NCBI GenBank assembly: GCA_030598385.1
Contig: JAUVQB010000120.1
Coordinates: 1-5,414, forward strand
Origin: Alphaproteobacteria bacterium
GTDB taxonomy: Bacteria > Pseudomonadota > Alphaproteobacteria > Kiloniellales > JAKSDN01
Direction of reading: 5' to 3'
DNA length: 5,414 nucleotides
A program made the translations under genes and the position numbers. The notes beneath the pieces were generated by a model. That model was not told the DNA's origin. It was given only the letters and a program-made list of their open reading frames with translations, and ran no database searches. Shown in pieces: positions 1 through 5,414 of the stretch (position 1 is its first letter; each line of letters opens with the position of its first letter).

Positions 1-136
1 GGGCGACGCGGTTCGAAAGCTCTGAAAAGACGCAGTTTCTGTCGCCCCTGGGACGCGTCGGAGGGCGTCAGCAAGCCTTGGAGATGTCCCGCATCGCCCC
101 CGGATCGACCTCTGCGGCTTGCTTCCTACCCGACAC

Positions 137-161
137 GACCCAGGGGCGATCCCTATGGGTC
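137..161. repeat. Compact inverted repeat upstream of the small ORF
   Basis: GACCCA (137-142) is an exact reverse complement of TGGGTC (156-161). Inside it GGGG (143-146) can pair with CCCT (151-154) through three G-C pairs and one G-U pair, leaving a single bulged A at 155 and a four-base loop. No T-run follows on either strand, so it does not look like an intrinsic terminator. It ends 40 bases before the ATG of the small gene. It could be an operator or an RNA hairpin in the leader; the sequence does not decide between these. Confidence 0.4.
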
Positions 162-190
162 AGTATCATCAAGATTTGGTATAACGAGCC

Positions 191-196
191 GGGAGG
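191..196 (+). promoter_or_regulatory. Shine-Dalgarno site of the small ORF
   Basis: GGGAGG lies five bases before the ATG at 202. This is a near-ideal ribosome binding site at the usual distance. It is the main reason to accept the 59-residue frame as a real gene and to place its start at 202 rather than further upstream in the same open frame. Confidence 0.6.
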
Positions 197-201
197 CAGT
201 C

Positions 202-381
202 ATGTTACGTGCAGTCATTACCACGGCGCTGGTGGCCGGCGCCCTGGCCAAGGGCGTCGCGCTCGGCGTCGCGCTCACCACCGCCGGCGCGGCCTGTGCG
301 CGTTGCGCCTGCCGGGCGCGGCGCCGGGCGGCGCAACCCGAGGCCGCCGAGGACGGGAGCGCCAAGGCCGCCAAGGCCTAA
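202..381 (+). CDS. Small hypothetical protein with hydrophobic N-terminal half and CxxCxC cluster
   Basis: This predicted protein has 59 residues, and I do not recognise its family. Residues 4-33 are rich in Ala, Gly, Val, Leu and Thr with one Lys at 17, and could form a single membrane segment or signal anchor. A cluster C33-x-x-C36-x-C38 follows, then an Arg-rich stretch (residues 39-45) and an acidic/Ala-Lys tail ending AKAAKA. Coding status is supported by GGGAGG five bases upstream and by about 52 of 59 codons ending in G or C, like the neighbouring genes. The few A/T-ending codons sit mainly at the very start, as is common for translated genes. It converges on lipB, sharing four bases at the stop codons. 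If inserted with the Arg-rich part in the cytoplasm, the cysteines would lie at the membrane-cytoplasm boundary. A metal or redox role is only a guess. It could also be a non-coding leader with a chance frame. Confidence 0.5.
   Translation: MLRAVITTALVAGALAKGVALGVALTTAGAACARCACRARRRAAQPEAAEDGSAKAAKA
253..276 (+). repeat. Perfect 12-bp tandem duplication inside the small ORF
   Basis: GGCGTCGCGCTC occurs twice back to back (253-264 and 265-276), encoding GVAL-GVAL at residues 18-25 within the hydrophobic segment. The copies are identical at every base, including third positions, which suggests recent duplication by replication slippage. The unit is a multiple of three, so the frame is kept. 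Confidence 0.85.
361..378 (+). repeat. Perfect 9-bp tandem duplication at the 3' end of the small ORF
   Basis: GCCAAGGCC occurs twice back to back (361-369 and 370-378), encoding AKA-AKA, the last six residues before the TAA. It is the second in-frame, base-perfect tandem duplication in this 180-base gene. The second copy ends on the outermost base of the lipB stop codon on the opposite strand. Confidence 0.8.
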
Positions 382-1124
382 GCGGGGTCGTTGGTTTCGC
401 CGAAGACCTCGTCGAAGGCGAGCTTGAGCGCTACGTCGAGGTCGGCCAGGGCGATCGGCAGGCCCAGGTCCACCAGCGACGTCACGCCGTGCCCCGTGAT
501 CCCACCCGGGATGTCCATGGGGATCCCGCAGGGCACGATGCCCTCGAAATGGCTGAGGTCCGGCTCCACGTTTATGGCGATGCCGTGGTAGCTCACCCAA
601 TGGCGCAGCCGCACGCCGATGGCGGCGATCTTGTCTTCCCGGCCGCCGGCCATGGCCCTTTGAACGCCTCCGCGTAGGCTCATGTGCCGGCCGCGGTCGA
701 CCCAGATGCCGACCCGGCCCGTCCGGCGTTCGCCCTGGACGTTGAAGCGGGCGAGCGCCGCGATGATCCAGGCTTCCAGATCCTGCACGAAGCGCCGCAC
801 GTCGCCGCCCCGGCGCTTCAGGTCCAGCATCACATAAGCGACGCGCTGGCCCGGCCCATGGTAGGTGAACTGCCCGCCGCGTCCGCTGCGGTAAACCGGA
901 AAGCGTGCGGGCTCGAGCAGGTCGCCGTCCCGGGCCGAGGTGCCGGCGGTGTAGAGCGGCGGGTGCTCCAGCAGCCACACCATCTCCGGCGACCGCTCCG
1001 CGCGGATGTCGGCGACCCGCCGTTCCATGAAGGCGACCGCCGAGGGATAGCCGACCGGATCCTTTTCGATCCGCCATTCGACCGGTGGTGCGGGCACCTC
1101 GCCCGTGCTCAAGGGTACTGTCAT
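378..1124 (-). CDS. lipB: Octanoyl-[acyl-carrier-protein]:protein N-octanoyltransferase LipB
   Basis: LipB moves the octanoyl group from octanoyl-ACP to the lipoyl-domain lysine of pyruvate, 2-oxoglutarate and branched-chain dehydrogenases and of the glycine cleavage H protein. LipA then adds sulfur. It is a soluble cytoplasmic enzyme. The 248-residue product carries the family signature [14 protein letters not shown] (residues 82-95), the conserved catalytic lysine in DKIAAIGVR (K165), [12 protein letters not shown] (179-190) and the catalytic cysteine in IVPCG (C199), followed by [10 protein letters not shown]. Length is slightly above the usual 210-240. Two places look expanded compared with LipB sequences I remember: residues about 143-163 before K165, and 201-211 after C199. 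The start ATG (1122-1124) has only a weak AGG eight bases upstream; no better in-frame start is evident. The gene diverges from maeB and converges on the small ORF. Function is secure from the catalytic motifs. Confidence 0.95.
   Translation of the reverse strand: MTVPLSTGEVPAPPVEWRIEKDPVGYPSAVAFMERRVADIRAERSPEMVWLLEHPPLYTAGTSARDGDLLEPARFPVYRSGRGGQFTYHGPGQRVAYVMLDLKRRGGDVRRFVQDLEAWIIAALARFNVQGERRTGRVGIWVDRGRHMSLRGGVQRAMAGGREDKIAAIGVRLRHWVSYHGIAINVEPDLSHFEGIVPCGIPMDIPGGITGHGVTSLVDLGLPIALADLDVALKLAFDEVFGETNDPA
489..536. repeat. Inverted repeat within lipB, just after the catalytic Cys codon
   Basis: GTGCCC (489-494) pairs with GGGCAC (531-536), and GATCCC (498-503) pairs with GGGATC (520-525). 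The internal loop is asymmetric (3 and 5 bases) and the apical loop is 16 bases. On the coding (minus) strand the repeat runs from P198 to H212, so it exactly spans the extra residues between the catalytic PCG and the conserved HGVTSL. It may be chance palindromy in GC-rich DNA or the trace of a small palindromic insertion kept in frame. Confidence 0.4.
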
Positions 1125-1195
1125 GACATCTGCCTAACGCCCCGATAAATCTAGCTTAGCCAGCGGCAGCCGCGGAAGCGAGCGGCGTTTCATCT

Positions 1196-1224
1196 TTGCG
1201 CCTGCCGGTGCCGGTCGCTATCTT
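1196..1224 (+). promoter_or_regulatory. Candidate sigma-70 promoter for maeB-mgtE
   Basis: TTGCGC (1196-1201) and TATCTT (1219-1224) are separated by 17 bases, matching the housekeeping promoter pattern of alphaproteobacteria (conserved TTG at -35, relaxed TAT-rich -10). The spacer contains a tandem GCCGGT hexamer (1204-1215). Transcription would begin near 1231 and give a leader of about 30 bases before the maeB ATG at 1261. The promoter lies in the 136-bp lipB/maeB divergent region. I see no clear matching promoter for lipB on the other strand. This is a pattern match only. Confidence 0.4.
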
Positions 1225-1250
1225 CGAGAGCGACGGCAAGAACAAATAAT

Positions 1251-1255
1251 GGGGG
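1251..1255 (+). promoter_or_regulatory. Purine-rich ribosome site that decides the maeB start
   Basis: GGGGG at 1251-1255 lies five bases before the ATG at 1261. An in-frame ATG at 1249 overlaps this run and has only a weak A-rich region upstream. The 1261 start also gives a protein opening [13 protein letters not shown], like other MaeB N-termini. The 1249 start would add only MGAG. Confidence 0.5.
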
Positions 1256-1260
1256 CAGGG

Positions 1261-3546
1261 ATGGCCGACACTTTGCACGACGCGGCGCTCGCCTATCACC
1301 GCGAGCCCAAACCCGGCAAGCTCGAGATCACGGCCACCAAGCCCCTGGCCAACCAGCGGGACCTGGCGCTGGCCTATTCGCCTGGCGTCGCGGCGGCCTG
1401 CGAGGCTATCGCCGAGAACCCCGGGGACGCGGCACAGTACACCGTGCGCGCCAATTTGGTGGCCGTTATCACCAACGGAACGGCGGTGCTGGGGTTGGGC
1501 GCTATCGGACCGCTCGCCTCCAAGCCGGTGATGGAGGGCAAGGCCGTCCTGTTCAAGAAGTTCGCCGGCATCGACGTCTTCGATATCGAGGTCGACGAGC
1601 GCGACCCGGACAAGCTGGTGGACATCGTGGCCGCGCTGGAGCCGACCTTCGGCGGCATCAACCTGGAAGACATCAAGGCACCCGAGTGTTTCCAAGTCGA
1701 GGCCGCCTGCCGCGAACGCATGAAAATTCCGGTTTTTCACGACGACCAGCACGGCACGGCCATCATCGTCGCGGCCGCCGTTTACAATGGCCTGCGCCTG
1801 GTGGGTAAGGATCTCGCATCGGTCAAGCTGGTGGCCTCGGGCGCCGGCGCCGCGGCTTTGGCCTGCCTCAATCTGCTGGTGGCGATGGGCGTGAGGCGCG
1901 AGAACGTCTGGGTGACCGACATCAAGGGCGTGGTTTATCGCGGGCGCCGCGAGGAGATGGACCCCTGGAAGGAGCCGTTCGCCCAGGAGACCGAGGCACG
2001 GACGCTCGACCAAGTGATCGACGGCGCCGACATATTTCTCGGCCTCTCCGCGCCCGGCGTCTTGAAACCGGAGATGGTCACCCGCATGGCGGACTCGCCG
2101 CTCATCATGGCGCTCGCCAATCCGGTGCCGGAGATCATGCCGGAACTCGCGAAAGAGACACGGCCCGATGCCATCATCTGCACCGGCCGGTCCGACTATC
2201 CCAACCAGGTAAACAATGTCCTCTGCTTTCCCTACATCTTCCGCGGCGCTCTCGACGTCGGCGCGACCACCATCAACGAGGACATGAAGATTGCCTGCGT
2301 GAAGGCCATCGCGGACCTCGCCCAGGCCGAACCGTCGGAGGTGGTCGCCAAGGCGCTCGGCGGCGAGGCGCCCAAGTTCGGCCCGGACTACTTGATCCCC
2401 AGTCCCTTCGATTCCCGCCTGATCCTGGAGATCGCGCCGGCGGTCGCCCGGGCGGCGATGGACAGCGGCGTGGCGTCGCGCCCGATCGAGGACTTCGAGG
2501 CCTATTGCGAGAACATGGCCCGCTTCGTATTCCGCTCCGGCACCATCATGAAGCCCATGTTCCAGCGCGCCCGCCAAGCCGACAGGCGTTTGATCTATGC
2601 CGACGGCGAGGACGAGCGGGTCTTGCGCGCCGTTCAAGTGGTGGTCGACGAAGGCCTGGCGCAGCCCATCGTGGTGGGTCGTCCGGCCGTGGTGGAAAGC
2701 CGGCTCGAGGAATTGGCCTTGCGGGTGCGGCCGGGCGAAGGCTTCGAGCTGATCGATCCGCAGGACGATCCGCGCTATGGCGACTATTGGCGCGCCTATC
2801 ACGAGCTCATGGAGCGCAAGGGCGCGACCGCCGATATGTCGCGCACGGTGGTTCGCACCGACGCCACGGTGATCGCGGCTCTGGCGGTTCATCTGGGCCA
2901 CGCCGATGCCATGCTCTGCGGCCTGGAAGGCGGCTACCACCGCCATCTGCGCCGGATCCTCGACGTGATCGGAATGGCCGAGGGCGTGCGGGATTGTTCG
3001 GCCCTCAGTCTACTCATCCTCAACTCCGGCACCTATTTCCTGGCGGACACTTACGTGACCCCGGATCCCACGGCCGAAGAATTGGCCGAGATGGCGCTGA
3101 TGTCGGCGGAGCATATCCGCCGTTTCGGCATCGAGCCCAAGGTCGCGCTTTTGTCGCACGCCAACTTCGGCAGCTCCGATACGGCCTCTTCGACGAAGGT
3201 GCGCGAGGCGCTTAGGCTGCTGCACGAGCGCAATCCGGAGCTCGAGGTCGAAGGCGAGATGCACGCCGATGTGGCGCTCGACGAGACGATCCGCGACCGC
3301 GTATTTCCGAACTCGCGGCTCAAGGGGCCGGCCAACCTCCTGATCTTTCCGAACCTCGATGCCGCCAACATCTCCTACAACCTGGCGAAGTCCCTGGGCG
3401 CCGGCCTATCGGTCGGCCCGATTCTGGTCGGCCTCGCCAAGCCCGCGCATGTTCTCACCTCCTCGGTCACCGCGCGCGGGATCGTCAACATGAGCGCGGT
3501 CGCCGTCGTCGATGCGCAGGACCGTGCGCGGAACGAGGGCACGTGA
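1261..3546 (+). CDS. maeB: Malic enzyme fused to a phosphotransacetylase-like domain (MaeB type)
   Basis: The enzyme oxidatively decarboxylates malate to pyruvate and CO2, reducing NAD(P)+, and links the TCA cycle to pyruvate and acetyl-CoA. It has 761 residues from ATG 1261, the usual size of chimeric MaeB enzymes (also Dme/Tme in rhizobia). The malic enzyme N-domain shows [10 protein letters not shown] (Y39 the likely catalytic Tyr), [15 protein letters not shown] (K94 the likely catalytic Lys), [11 protein letters not shown] (E136, D137 metal ligands) and [11 protein letters not shown] (D162 metal ligand). The NAD(P) domain has the Rossmann turn ASGAGAAA (192-199), NPVPEI, and [22 protein letters not shown]. 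From about residue 435 a PTA-like domain follows, including [18 protein letters not shown] and [12 protein letters not shown]. In characterised MaeB enzymes this domain is regulatory (acetyl-CoA sensing) and supports oligomerisation rather than transferring acetyl groups. Here the loop after ARG that holds the catalytic Asp in true Pta appears absent. NAD versus NADP preference cannot be read with confidence. It is likely cotranscribed with mgtE. Confidence 0.95.
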   Translation: MADTLHDAALAYHREPKPGKLEITATKPLANQRDLALAYSPGVAAACEAIAENPGDAAQYTVRANLVAVITNGTAVLGLGAIGPLASKPVMEGKAVLFKKFAGIDVFDIEVDERDPDKLVDIVAALEPTFGGINLEDIKAPECFQVEAACRERMKIPVFHDDQHGTAIIVAAAVYNGLRLVGKDLASVKLVASGAGAAALACLNLLVAMGVRRENVWVTDIKGVVYRGRREEMDPWKEPFAQETEARTLDQVIDGADIFLGLSAPGVLKPEMVTRMADSPLIMALANPVPEIMPELAKETRPDAIICTGRSDYPNQVNNVLCFPYIFRGALDVGATTINEDMKIACVKAIADLAQAEPSEVVAKALGGEAPKFGPDYLIPSPFDSRLILEIAPAVARAAMDSGVASRPIEDFEAYCENMARFVFRSGTIMKPMFQRARQADRRLIYADGEDERVLRAVQVVVDEGLAQPIVVGRPAVVESRLEELALRVRPGEGFELIDPQDDPRYGDYWRAYHELMERKGATADMSRTVVRTDATVIAALAVHLGHADAMLCGLEGGYHRHLRRILDVIGMAEGVRDCSALSLLILNSGTYFLADTYVTPDPTAEELAEMALMSAEHIRRFGIEPKVALLSHANFGSSDTASSTKVREALRLLHERNPELEVEGEMHADVALDETIRDRVFPNSRLKGPANLLIFPNLDAANISYNLAKSLGAGLSVGPILVGLAKPAHVLTSSVTARGIVNMSAVAVVDAQDRARNEGT

Positions 3547-3550
3547 GACG

Positions 3551-4957
3551 GTGTCGGACAGCTCCCAAGACTGGCTGCCCAAGGTCGATCTAGACTCGGA
3601 AGCGGTCATTGAGGAGGACTATTCCCTCGCTCCGGAGCTGGTCGAAACCGTCAGGGAGATGCTCGAAGAAGAGCGGATCGATTCCGTTCAGCAGGTGCTT
3701 GAGCCGCTTCATGTCGCCGACGTGGCGGACCTGCTCGAATATCTCACCAAGGACGAACTGCAGCTCGTCATCAAGGGGCTCTGGTCGTTCATCGATTCCG
3801 AGGTGTTGACCTACCTCGACGCCGCGGTGCGCGAGGAGGTGATCGACCTGCTCGGCCCCAGACAGCTCGCCCGTGCCGTTAGCGAGCTGGATAGCGACGA
3901 CGCCGTCGAGGTGTTCGAGGACTTGGACGAGGAGGCGCAGCACCGCATCCTCTCGCGCCTGCCGCAGGCCTACCGTACCCTGTTGGAAGAGAGTCTCACC
4001 TACCCGGAGGATTCCGCCGGGCGCCTGATGCAGCGCGAGATGGTGGTGATCCCCTCGGCCTGGTCGGTCGGCGAGACCATCGACCACATGCGCGAGTCCG
4101 ACGACCTGCCCGACGACTTCTATGACCTCTTCATCGTCAACCCCAAGCACAAGCCGATCGGCTTCGTCCCCTTGAGCCGGGTGCTGCGCACCAAGCGCCC
4201 GGTGCGGCTCACAGAGATCATGGACACCGAGCTGAAGCTGATCCCGCTCACCATGAATGAGGAGGACGTGGCCTACACCTTCCGCCAGTACGGCCTGGTT
4301 TCGGCGCCAGTGGTCGACGAGGTCGGCCGCCTGGTCGGCGTCATCACGATCGACGACGTGGTCCGCGTGATCGACGAGGTGGCCGAGGAAGACCTGATGA
4401 AGCTGGGCGGCTTGGGCGAGAGCGATCTCTACAACGATTTTCTGGAGACCGTGCGCGCCCGCAGCCCCTGGCTGGTGGTGAACCTCGGGACCGCGATCCT
4501 CGCCTCCCTGGTGATCGGCCTCTTCGAAGGCACCATCGAAAAGGTGGTGGCGCTGGCGGTGCTGATGCCGATCGTCGCCTCCATGGGCGGCAACGCCGGC
4601 ACTCAGACGCTCACCGTCGCCGTGCGCGCGCTCGCCATGAAGGATCTGTCCTCCGCCAACGCCTGGCGCTTCATCAACAAGGAGCTAGTGGTCGGCGTCT
4701 TCAACGGCGTGCTGTTCGCCGTCATAACCGGCGCGCTCGCCTGGTACTGGTTCGGACGGCCGGAGATCGGCCTGGTGATCGGCGCGGCGATGGTCGTCAA
4801 TCTGATCGTGGCGGGCCTCGGCGGCACGCTCATCCCGATCGGCCTGGATCGCGTCGGCGTCGACCCGGCGATCGCCTCCACGGTGTTCCTCACCACGGTG
4901 ACCGACGTCATCGGCTTCTTCGCCTTCCTCGGCCTCGCGGCGGCGTTCCTGATGTGA
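3551..4957 (+). CDS. mgtE: Magnesium transporter MgtE
   Basis: MgtE is a dimeric inner-membrane Mg2+-selective channel that closes when cytoplasmic Mg2+ is high. From GTG 3551 the protein has 468 residues. Residues about 30-135 form the helical MgtE N-domain. The first CBS domain begins near YPEDSAGRLM (about 151-215) and the second covers about 217-277, with the motif SAPVVDEVGRLVGVITIDDV. A plug-like helix (about 278-305) precedes five predicted membrane helices (about 307-325, 331-358, 377-399, 405-428, 442-467). The pore signature MPIVASMGGNAGTQT and the final-helix TTVTDVIGF, whose Asp (D452) matches the Mg2+-coordinating pore Asp of Thermus MgtE, are both present, so it should be functional. 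The start is a choice. GTG 3551 lies four bases after the maeB stop with GAGGG (3535-3539) upstream at a rather long spacing. ATG 3512 would add 13 Arg-rich residues, overlap maeB by 35 bases and has no ribosome site. There is no room for its own Mg2+ riboswitch leader. Confidence 0.93.
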   Translation: MSDSSQDWLPKVDLDSEAVIEEDYSLAPELVETVREMLEEERIDSVQQVLEPLHVADVADLLEYLTKDELQLVIKGLWSFIDSEVLTYLDAAVREEVIDLLGPRQLARAVSELDSDDAVEVFEDLDEEAQHRILSRLPQAYRTLLEESLTYPEDSAGRLMQREMVVIPSAWSVGETIDHMRESDDLPDDFYDLFIVNPKHKPIGFVPLSRVLRTKRPVRLTEIMDTELKLIPLTMNEEDVAYTFRQYGLVSAPVVDEVGRLVGVITIDDVVRVIDEVAEEDLMKLGGLGESDLYNDFLETVRARSPWLVVNLGTAILASLVIGLFEGTIEKVVALAVLMPIVASMGGNAGTQTLTVAVRALAMKDLSSANAWRFINKELVVGVFNGVLFAVITGALAWYWFGRPEIGLVIGAAMVVNLIVAGLGGTLIPIGLDRVGVDPAIASTVFLTTVTDVIGFFAFLGLAAAFLM

Positions 4958-4958
4958 G

Positions 4959-4976
4959 GCCGACCGACCCGTCGGC
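4959..4976. repeat. Short hairpin just after mgtE, without a T-run
   Basis: GCCGAC (4959-4964) and GTCGGC (4971-4976) form a perfect six-base-pair stem with a six-base loop, starting two bases after the mgtE stop. The following bases (GCGTCTCGCG...) hold no run of T, so it is at best a weak or Rho-assisted terminator or a 3' stabilising structure. The rest of the 80-bp gap to liuA shows no clear promoter. The best -10-like box, TATGCT (5005-5010), has no convincing -35 partner. Confidence 0.35.
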
Positions 4977-5037
4977 GCGTCTCGCGTCTTCTCCCGGGAC
5001 GGCGTATGCTGTTGGCTGATCCGGAGCGATTCGCGAG

Positions 5038-5414
5038 ATGGCCGCCAAACAATCCACGGGGCAAATCCCCAACCAGATTCCGGGCCTCGACTTCGGCCTC
5101 GGCGAAACCGCCGATCTCCTGCGCGATACGGTGCTGTCCTTTTCCCAGGACCATATTGCGCCGCGCGCCGCCGAGATCGACAGCTCCAACGAGTTTCCGC
5201 GCGACCTCTGGCCCAAGCTGGGCGAATTGGGCCTGCTCGGCATCACCGTGGAGGCGGAGCTCGGCGGCGCCGGCATGGGCTATCTGGAGCACTGCGTCGC
5301 CATGGAGGAGATCAGCCGCGCCTCGGCCTCGGTCGGGCTCTCCTACGGCGCCCACTCCAACCTCTGCGTCAACCAGATCCGGCGCAACGGCAACGACGAT
5401 CAGAAGCGCCGCTA
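5038..5414 (+). CDS. liuA: Isovaleryl-CoA dehydrogenase, N-terminal part (cut by window edge)
   Basis: This FAD-dependent acyl-CoA dehydrogenase converts isovaleryl-CoA to 3-methylcrotonyl-CoA in leucine breakdown and passes electrons to ETF. Only the first 125 codons are present; the frame is open at the right edge, where the next codon begins TA. The visible part is the acyl-CoA dehydrogenase N-terminal helical domain. It includes [75 protein letters not shown] and [12 protein letters not shown]. These match mitochondrial/alphaproteobacterial isovaleryl-CoA dehydrogenase so closely that this subfamily is favoured over other acyl-CoA dehydrogenases. The catalytic Glu and FAD-binding C-terminal half lie outside. 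The start is fixed by an in-frame TGA at 5017-5019 with ATG 5038 the first ATG after it, and GGAG (5023-5026) 11 bases upstream. It may start the liu operon (liuB, liuD, liuC, liuE usually follow), but that cannot be seen here. Confidence 0.9.
   Translation, partial: MAAKQSTGQIPNQIPGLDFGLGETADLLRDTVLSFSQDHIAPRAAEIDSSNEFPRDLWPKLGELGLLGITVEAELGGAGMGYLEHCVAMEEISRASASVGLSYGAHSNLCVNQIRRNGNDDQKRR

Larger units (their letters stand above)
1..201. other. Left-edge region with no recognisable gene
   Basis: I see no gene supported by homology here. One frame closes at a TGA at 23-25 and could be the last codons of a gene lying to the left, but seven residues cannot support that. The frame leading into the 202 ATG is open from the window edge, but its translation is rich in Arg, Ser and Pro, resembles no protein I know, and lacks a start with a ribosome site. 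The only structured element is the inverted repeat at 137-161. The stretch is best read as the upstream region of the small gene that follows. Confidence 0.4.

Noticed and set aside
7..23. A GGTTCGAA-like string near the left edge resembling a tRNA T-loop.
   Set aside because: The flanking five-base arms do not pair (only two of five positions match) and no acceptor end with CCA follows.
177..185. TGGTATAAC as an extended -10 promoter box for the small gene.
   Set aside because: It would place the transcription start at about 191-192, inside or at the edge of the ribosome site, and there is no matching -35 element.
78..677. A 199-codon plus-strand frame crossing the small ORF and antisense to lipB.
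   Set aside because: It has no ribosome site and low-complexity Arg/Gly/His composition, and it overlaps a confident gene. The better-supported small frame starts at 202.
205..1077. A 290-codon minus-strand frame overlapping lipB.
   Set aside because: It is a frame-shifted shadow of lipB with an Arg/Gly/Pro-rich translation. The LipB frame carries all the catalytic motifs.
1163..1173. GCGGC-A-GCCGC palindrome in the lipB/maeB intergenic region.
   Set aside because: It is short and fully G/C apart from the centre, so it is expected by chance in DNA of this composition. It does not align with the predicted promoter.
1156..2946. A 596-codon open frame on the minus strand, antisense to maeB.
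   Set aside because: Long antisense frames are common opposite GC-rich genes with G/C at third positions. The translation is His/Arg/Asp/Gly-rich with no recognisable domain, and the plus strand encodes an unmistakable malic enzyme.
3010..4150. Several minus-strand frames antisense to the maeB 3' end and to mgtE.
   Set aside because: All are shadows of strongly supported genes, with no ribosome sites and no recognisable motifs.

Overview
The window is GC-rich and strongly biased to G/C at third codon positions. It carries ordinary chromosomal metabolic genes whose sequences look alphaproteobacterial, probably Rhodospirillales-like. This placement is inference from protein style (LipB motif variants, a chimeric malic enzyme, a mitochondrial-type isovaleryl-CoA dehydrogenase), not from a marker gene. 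I see no phage, IS, CRISPR, tRNA or rRNA content.

Layout from left to right. Positions 1-201 hold no gene I can recognise, only a compact inverted repeat at 137-161. At 202-381 (+) is a small, unrecognised 59-residue protein with an Ala/Gly-rich hydrophobic N-terminal half, a CxxCxC cluster and an Arg-rich tail. It runs head-on into lipB (378-1124, minus), and the two stop codons overlap by four bases. lipB encodes octanoyl-ACP:protein octanoyltransferase, with its catalytic Lys and Cys intact. A 136-bp divergent intergenic region carries a plausible sigma-70 promoter for maeB (1261-3546, +), a malic enzyme fused to a phosphotransacetylase-like domain. Four bases after the maeB stop, mgtE (best start GTG 3551, end 4957) encodes a complete MgtE-type Mg2+ channel/transporter. 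After an 80-bp gap, liuA/ivd (isovaleryl-CoA dehydrogenase) starts at 5038 and runs off the right edge.

Functional reading. maeB and mgtE form a likely two-gene transcription unit. Malic enzymes need Mg2+ or Mn2+, so co-expression with a Mg2+ transporter is sensible but unproven. LipB supplies the lipoyl arm for pyruvate, 2-oxoglutarate and branched-chain dehydrogenases. MaeB makes pyruvate from malate. LiuA works in leucine breakdown to acetyl-CoA and acetoacetate. The window is therefore loosely themed on pyruvate/acyl-CoA metabolism, though the genes are probably not one pathway operon.

I found no convincing previously undescribed system. The points most worth a second look are the small CxxCxC protein with two perfect tandem duplications, an inverted repeat that exactly covers extra residues just after the LipB catalytic Cys, and the missing catalytic loop in the PTA-like domain of MaeB.
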